Position numbers and translations under genes: made by a program. From Paramecium pentaurelia (Eukaryota; Ciliophora; Oligohymenophorea; Peniculida; Parameciidae): a DNA stretch of 64,000 nucleotides. The stretch lies in contig CAJJDO010000023.1 of the NCBI GenBank assembly GCA_905183005.1, positions 329,566 through 393,565 of the forward strand. The letters run 5' to 3'. Under the pieces are notes generated by a model. It made no database searches. It was not told where the DNA came from and worked only from the letters and a program-made list of their open reading frames with translations. Of this stretch, positions 60,439 through 64,000 are shown piece by piece. Position 1 is the first letter of the stretch. Every line of letters begins with the position of its first letter.

Positions 60439-60953
60439 TCATTCCTTTGGAAGACCTCCCTCTGGTGTTTATTTTCCTAACAAAGCTTTGTGAATATGAG
60501 GGATCACACCACCACCTGCAATAGTAGCTCTAATGAGAATGTCGAGTTCTTCATCACCTCTGATGGCTAATTAAAGATGTCTTGGTGTAATTCTTCTCAC
60601 TAAGAAGAAAGTTATTATTTAGAATTACCTTTAAAGTCTTTTGAAGCATTTCCTGCTAATTCAAGGACTTCTGCTGTCAAATATTCTAAAATTGCTGATG
60701 CATAAACAGCAGATGTTGTTCCTACTCTGTTTTTGGCAGATACTCTTTACTTCAAATATCTATGAATACGACCAACAGGGAACTTATAATTGATTAATTT
60801 TCTACTTAAAGTCCTGCCTTCAAAGACCTAGATTAAGGTGCTTTCTTATTCTTGCCTTGTCCAAATTTTCCTCCTTTTCCACCTTTTCCACCTTTTCCGC
60901 CTTTTGCGCTCTTTGCTATGCCACTCTAACAAATATATTTGATACTTTACCAT
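60439..60953 (-). CDS. H2AZ: Histone H2A.Z variant
   Basis: 145 aa with introns 60926-60950 (25 nt, directly after the ATG), 60783-60805 (23) and 60600-60628 (29). The histone fold is complete: KAGLQFPVGRIHRYLKQR, VGTTSAVYASAILEYLTAEV, LELAGNASKDFK, RRITPRHLQLAIRGDEELD and LIRATIAGGGVIPHIHKALL. LDILIRATIAGGGVIPHIH is the H2A.Z docking-domain signature, distinct from canonical H2A. The N-terminal tail has four GGK repeats with lysines likely to be acetylated. The C-terminus (GKQTPEGGLPKE) is unlike the animal tail. H2A.Z marks active chromatin. Confidence 0.95.
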
Positions 60954-61883
60954 TTTGATGCTAATTTATTTTTAAGCATTAAAACTATTATATACTTGGT
61001 TTAAGAATAGATAAACTCAAATTTTGATTGGCTCTGCCTTTAAATTTTGGATAATCGAGTAAGAATAGCATGTCCTCTACACAGCTTCTCAAATCTGAAT
61101 TCTAAATTGACTTTTATATAAAATTGTTTCAGCCTTATCAAATTATTATGCAATTATATAATGGAAATAATTATTTCCTTATTAATTTATAAATAAACCT
61201 AATCATATTTATATTCTATGATCGTACAAATAGATTGGAATTGACTAGGTTAAACATAAACTTTGTATTATTATTTTTCTCAATATTTTTTTCTATTTCA
61301 TATTACTATTTCACTTATTATATATAACATATTAGACAACTAAACTTTGAGAGAGTTTTCCTATGACTTTATTAGATTTTAAAGTTTAAAGTTTTCTTAG
61401 ATATTTGAAGTTTGATATTAAATGGAAACTAATGTGAATAAATAAGTAATTTCAACCTTTTTTTGAGAGCATCTAAATATCTTTCTTAAATCATTTAGAG
61501 TTTTAAAAAGTATTAATATTCAGGTCTAATATTAATATATCATTTATAGATAAGTCTACACTTTTATGTGTTTAAATATATATATAAGTTTCTTAAACTA
61601 AATTAAATAGAAAATTGACTCCAAATTTTTATAAGTTCCATTATCATCATTATTACATAGGAAATGATCATTTTTTTAAGGAAAACCTCAATTTAAAGAA
61701 GAATGATATTTTGCTGCTACAAAATTTGAAATTTGAAATAATATTAGTAATCATAATAATAAAATGAACTTAAATAGAGAAGATCTAAATATCATTATTT
61801 AAAAATAAAATAGAAATATAATATATACATATTTATATTAAATGAAAGAAGATAAAAATATTAATAATAAAAATATAGTATTA
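60954..61883. other. Intergenic; upstream region of H2A.Z
   Basis: 930 bp. On the minus strand a CCAATCA sequence lies at about 61025-61031, some 75 bp before the H2A.Z ATG, a spacing seen for CCAAT boxes; in such AT-rich DNA this may be chance. No gene was found in the rest. Confidence 0.4.
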
Positions 61884-62910
61884 TCATAATTTTCTTTTAG
61901 TAAGATCTTTATCTAAAAGATGTAATAACTAATATTGTAATTCTTTACTAATTATTTTTGGTAGAGTGAATTTTAGAATTTGTGCCAACATAATTTCTTC
62001 ATCATTTTTACCTGGAAAGGGTACTTTTCCACAAAGAATTTAATACAGTAAAACTCCTAGAGCCCAAATATCAGCTTTTTTTCCATCATAAGGCTTTTTT
62101 TGAAAGATTTCTGGTGCCATATATGCAGGAGTACCACAAAAATCTGAGCATAATTAATTTTCTGATGCAAGTCCGAAATCGATTAGTTTAACTTATTAAT
62201 TAATTATCATAATGTTATCTGATTTTAAATCTCTATGAAAGATATTTTTGGAATGCAAATATTTAATGCCTTCTCGAATTTATATATATATTTGTTTGGC
62301 TTCTTTATCTTATAATCTTCTATTTGGTTAATCTTTTTAATTGATTTTTAAACTTACTTTTTAAATAATTTGTTAATGTTTGTCCATCAATTAATTCTAA
62401 AACTATTGTATTCTTATATATTCCAAGAAATTTAACAATATTTTCATGATCTAATTTTCTCAATATCTCTGTCTCCTTAAATAATAGTTTTTTTTATTCT
62501 GATTGTAATAGATTAGAATTATACTTTTTAATTGCTACCTAAACTATGGTATTTATTATTTTTACTTAAGAATCAGTCATTCTATCATAAGCTTTAAAAA
62601 CAGTTGCAAATGCTCCAACAGCCAATTTAGATAAAATTTGATATCTTTCAAATTTAATAGGTTTATTTGATTCTTCAGTCTTACAAACAGTATAGCTTCT
62701 TTAAAATTTCATTGATTGAATAGTATTTAATAAAGTCTGTTTCTTTTCAACAATTTATGTTGCTTATTATAAAATTTATTATGGATTTTAAGGTTTTCTT
62801 CTAAAGGCTGATTATACCCTTTAAGGTTTATTAGGTGTAGGACAAATAATCGGTTTTTAGAAAGTGAATTTATTGAAGAGATCCTCAACAATTTAATCAA
62901 GAGTTTACAT
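61884..62910 (-). CDS. Serine/threonine protein kinase
   Basis: 324 aa with introns 62539-62565 (27 nt) and 62333-62357 (25). The full kinase domain runs from about residue 75 to the end: LAVGAFATVFKAYD (Gly loop), VAIKKYNSN, ENIVKFLGI, IFHRDLKSDNIMI, KLIDFGLASE, FCGTPAYMAPEIF and ADIWALGVLLY. All catalytic residues are present. The GTPxYMAPE and HRDLKSDN style fits the CAMK/STE-like ciliate expansions; substrate unknown. The N-terminal 70 residues are basic and Gln-rich. It starts 29 bp after the membrane-protein gene's stop. Confidence 0.88.
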
Positions 62911-62939
62911 AAATGTTATTATATTGATAATTTAATAAA

Positions 62940-64000
62940 TCAAGATAAGAGTCTCTTGTCTGAAGTAAAGAGATTTTATTTTAATATTCCAATCTAAAAT
63001 TCAAACTACCATGCTTTGATCTTTAAGACTTAACTTGATTAAGCTGCTTTATAATAATGAAATATTATATAACACAAGGCAGTCTAATTATAATTAAGAA
63101 TATTTTACCTTTAAAATCATATTAAATATGCAAAACACTATAGTTATTCTGACAATAGGATCTCCTGCTTCTCCCCAAGTGGGTAAAGTTTTATCTGTAC
63201 CACTCCACCAATTCTATTATAATATTAGTACAAAATTACTTTGTATATTGCTATCCAAAAAATATCTAAAACTATGCTAAAAACTGTTATTGCCCCTACA
63301 ATTTTTAAGTATTCTGGAGTAAAGCAATCTCTACTGATAATCAACAAGTACAAAATCCCTAATAAAATCTATAAGACTATAATCTGAAGTTTACATCCAC
63401 ATAGGCTGGTCTTGCAAAGCATTAGAACATGGATAACACAATCATCAGAAGATACAAGATGAATCCATAATATATTTCATCACTAAGTTCTTCTGATGCT
63501 TCTCCCTGAAATTGTGGTTGAATATTATCTTAATTCTATCTTTAAGATTATTAAGGTGGTGTAGGCTTATATATTTATGGTTAGTTTTATTATTATTAAT
63601 AAAGCAGAGCAGAATTAGTTTGCACTTTTGAAGATGTCTATGGTTTCAAAGAGGATTAAAGATTCTATCTTTAGTTTTTATCCATAAAAGGTTATTAAAC
63701 TACAAATAAATCTCTTTTGTAATCTTCAATATCATTATAATGTTATTAAATTTCAGCTTCGAATTTTGAGATCAGTTCTTAGTAATATTTTAGCTAAATA
63801 TTCATTAAGTATATACTTTATTATGAATCCATTAAATCTCAAATTAAATAGTTGGAGCAGCAAATTATTATTTATCATTTTATAATTGTAGTTGGAGAGA
63901 TTGGACTTATTAATCTTATAATTTAACTAAATCTAATTTAGCTTGTCCAACTAATGATTTCTTTTAGTTTCTATCTTAGATCAATAAACTCAGAGTTACA
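62940..64000 (-). CDS. Four-pass membrane protein with coiled-coil head (5' end missing)
   Basis: Runs off the right edge, so its start is not in the window. Visible introns: 63975-63999 (25 nt), 63794-63816 (23), 63412-63440 (29, GTG start), 63214-63239 (26) and 63084-63108 (25). The visible head is coiled coil (KLDLVKLQDQQVQSLQLQL, YYQELISKFEAEIQQHYND), then a Gln/Pro-rich linker (QPQIYKPTPPQQSQRQNQ). Four hydrophobic segments include YYGFILYLLMI, IIVLQILLGILYLLII, LKIVGAITVFSIVLDIFWI and ITIVFCIFNMILKTALCY. A short basic tail ends it. An ATG at 63685 lies in frame, so a shorter start inside the window is possible. Function unknown. Confidence 0.7.

Noticed and set aside
1..64000. tRNA, rRNA, CRISPR, insertion sequences or telomere repeats
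   Set aside because: No tRNA box pairs, no rRNA-like blocks, no regular repeat arrays, no transposase with catalytic domain and no G-rich telomeric repeats were seen by eye on either strand.

Overview
The window looks like macronuclear DNA of a ciliate, most likely a Paramecium of the P. aurelia group. Four things in the sequence say so. (1) TAA and TAG are read as glutamine and only TGA stops. Conserved proteins (alpha-COP, katanin p80, RPA1, eL8, H2A.Z) stay open only under that code. (2) Nearly every gene is interrupted by tiny GT...AG introns of 22-31 nt, and removing them restores the frame. In every complete model the spliced length is a whole number of codons. (3) DNA is very AT-rich and genes are packed tens of bases apart. 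(4) A trichocyst matrix protein precursor is present. There are no bacterial signals (operon RBSs, CRISPR, IS elements), and I saw no tRNA or rRNA gene.

Layout, left to right. 0.1-6.1 kb: two paralogous two-pass membrane proteins (minus) on either side of a multi-EF-hand protein (plus); a third paralogue lies at 28.0-30.2 kb. 6.3-13.9 kb: four plus-strand genes 40-62 bp apart (F-BAR-like protein, cytoplasmic dynein intermediate chain, katanin p80, a coiled-coil protein), a cytoskeleton-flavoured cluster. 14.1-21.6 kb: a dual-specificity phosphatase-like protein with Ser in place of the catalytic Cys and a long Gln-rich tail (minus), then iron-sulfur scaffold ISCU and coatomer alpha (plus). 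21.9-25.1 kb: a coiled-coil protein and a Myb/SANT protein. Here a 1006-bp block is repeated on both sides of a single N, almost certainly an unmerged contig overlap, so the Myb gene appears twice. 25.3-31.2 kb: ribosomal protein eL8, a small EF-hand protein, a coiled-coil protein, membrane paralogue C and acidic ribosomal protein P1, all minus.

31.5-45.3 kb, mainly plus: a Twinkle-type primase/TOPRIM protein without helicase, a small unknown (minus), a degenerate ERI-1-like exonuclease, RPA1, two proteins I do not recognise (one 1264 aa), a degenerate protein kinase and a coiled-coil protein. 45.3-49.3 kb: a kinesin (minus), whose stop overlaps its convergent neighbour, then a multi-pass membrane protein and ATG101 (plus). 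49.7-54.8 kb: trichocyst matrix protein, a type I membrane protein and a four-pass membrane protein. 55.2-59.4 kb: a small hypothetical, then two paralogous helix-turn-helix proteins on either side of a Rab GTPase. 60.4-64 kb: histone H2A.Z, a Ser/Thr kinase and a four-pass membrane protein that runs off the right edge, all minus.

Gene spans run from ATG to TGA and include introns; intron coordinates are in the evidence. Functions are assigned by recognising motifs by eye, without database searches. The genes share no single pathway, but the replication/repair (RPA1, Twinkle-like primase), RNA-exonuclease and microtubule genes are local themes. I found no clearly new multi-gene system. The best leads are the degenerate enzymes (phosphatase, exonuclease, kinase), the stand-alone primase and the helix-turn-helix pair.
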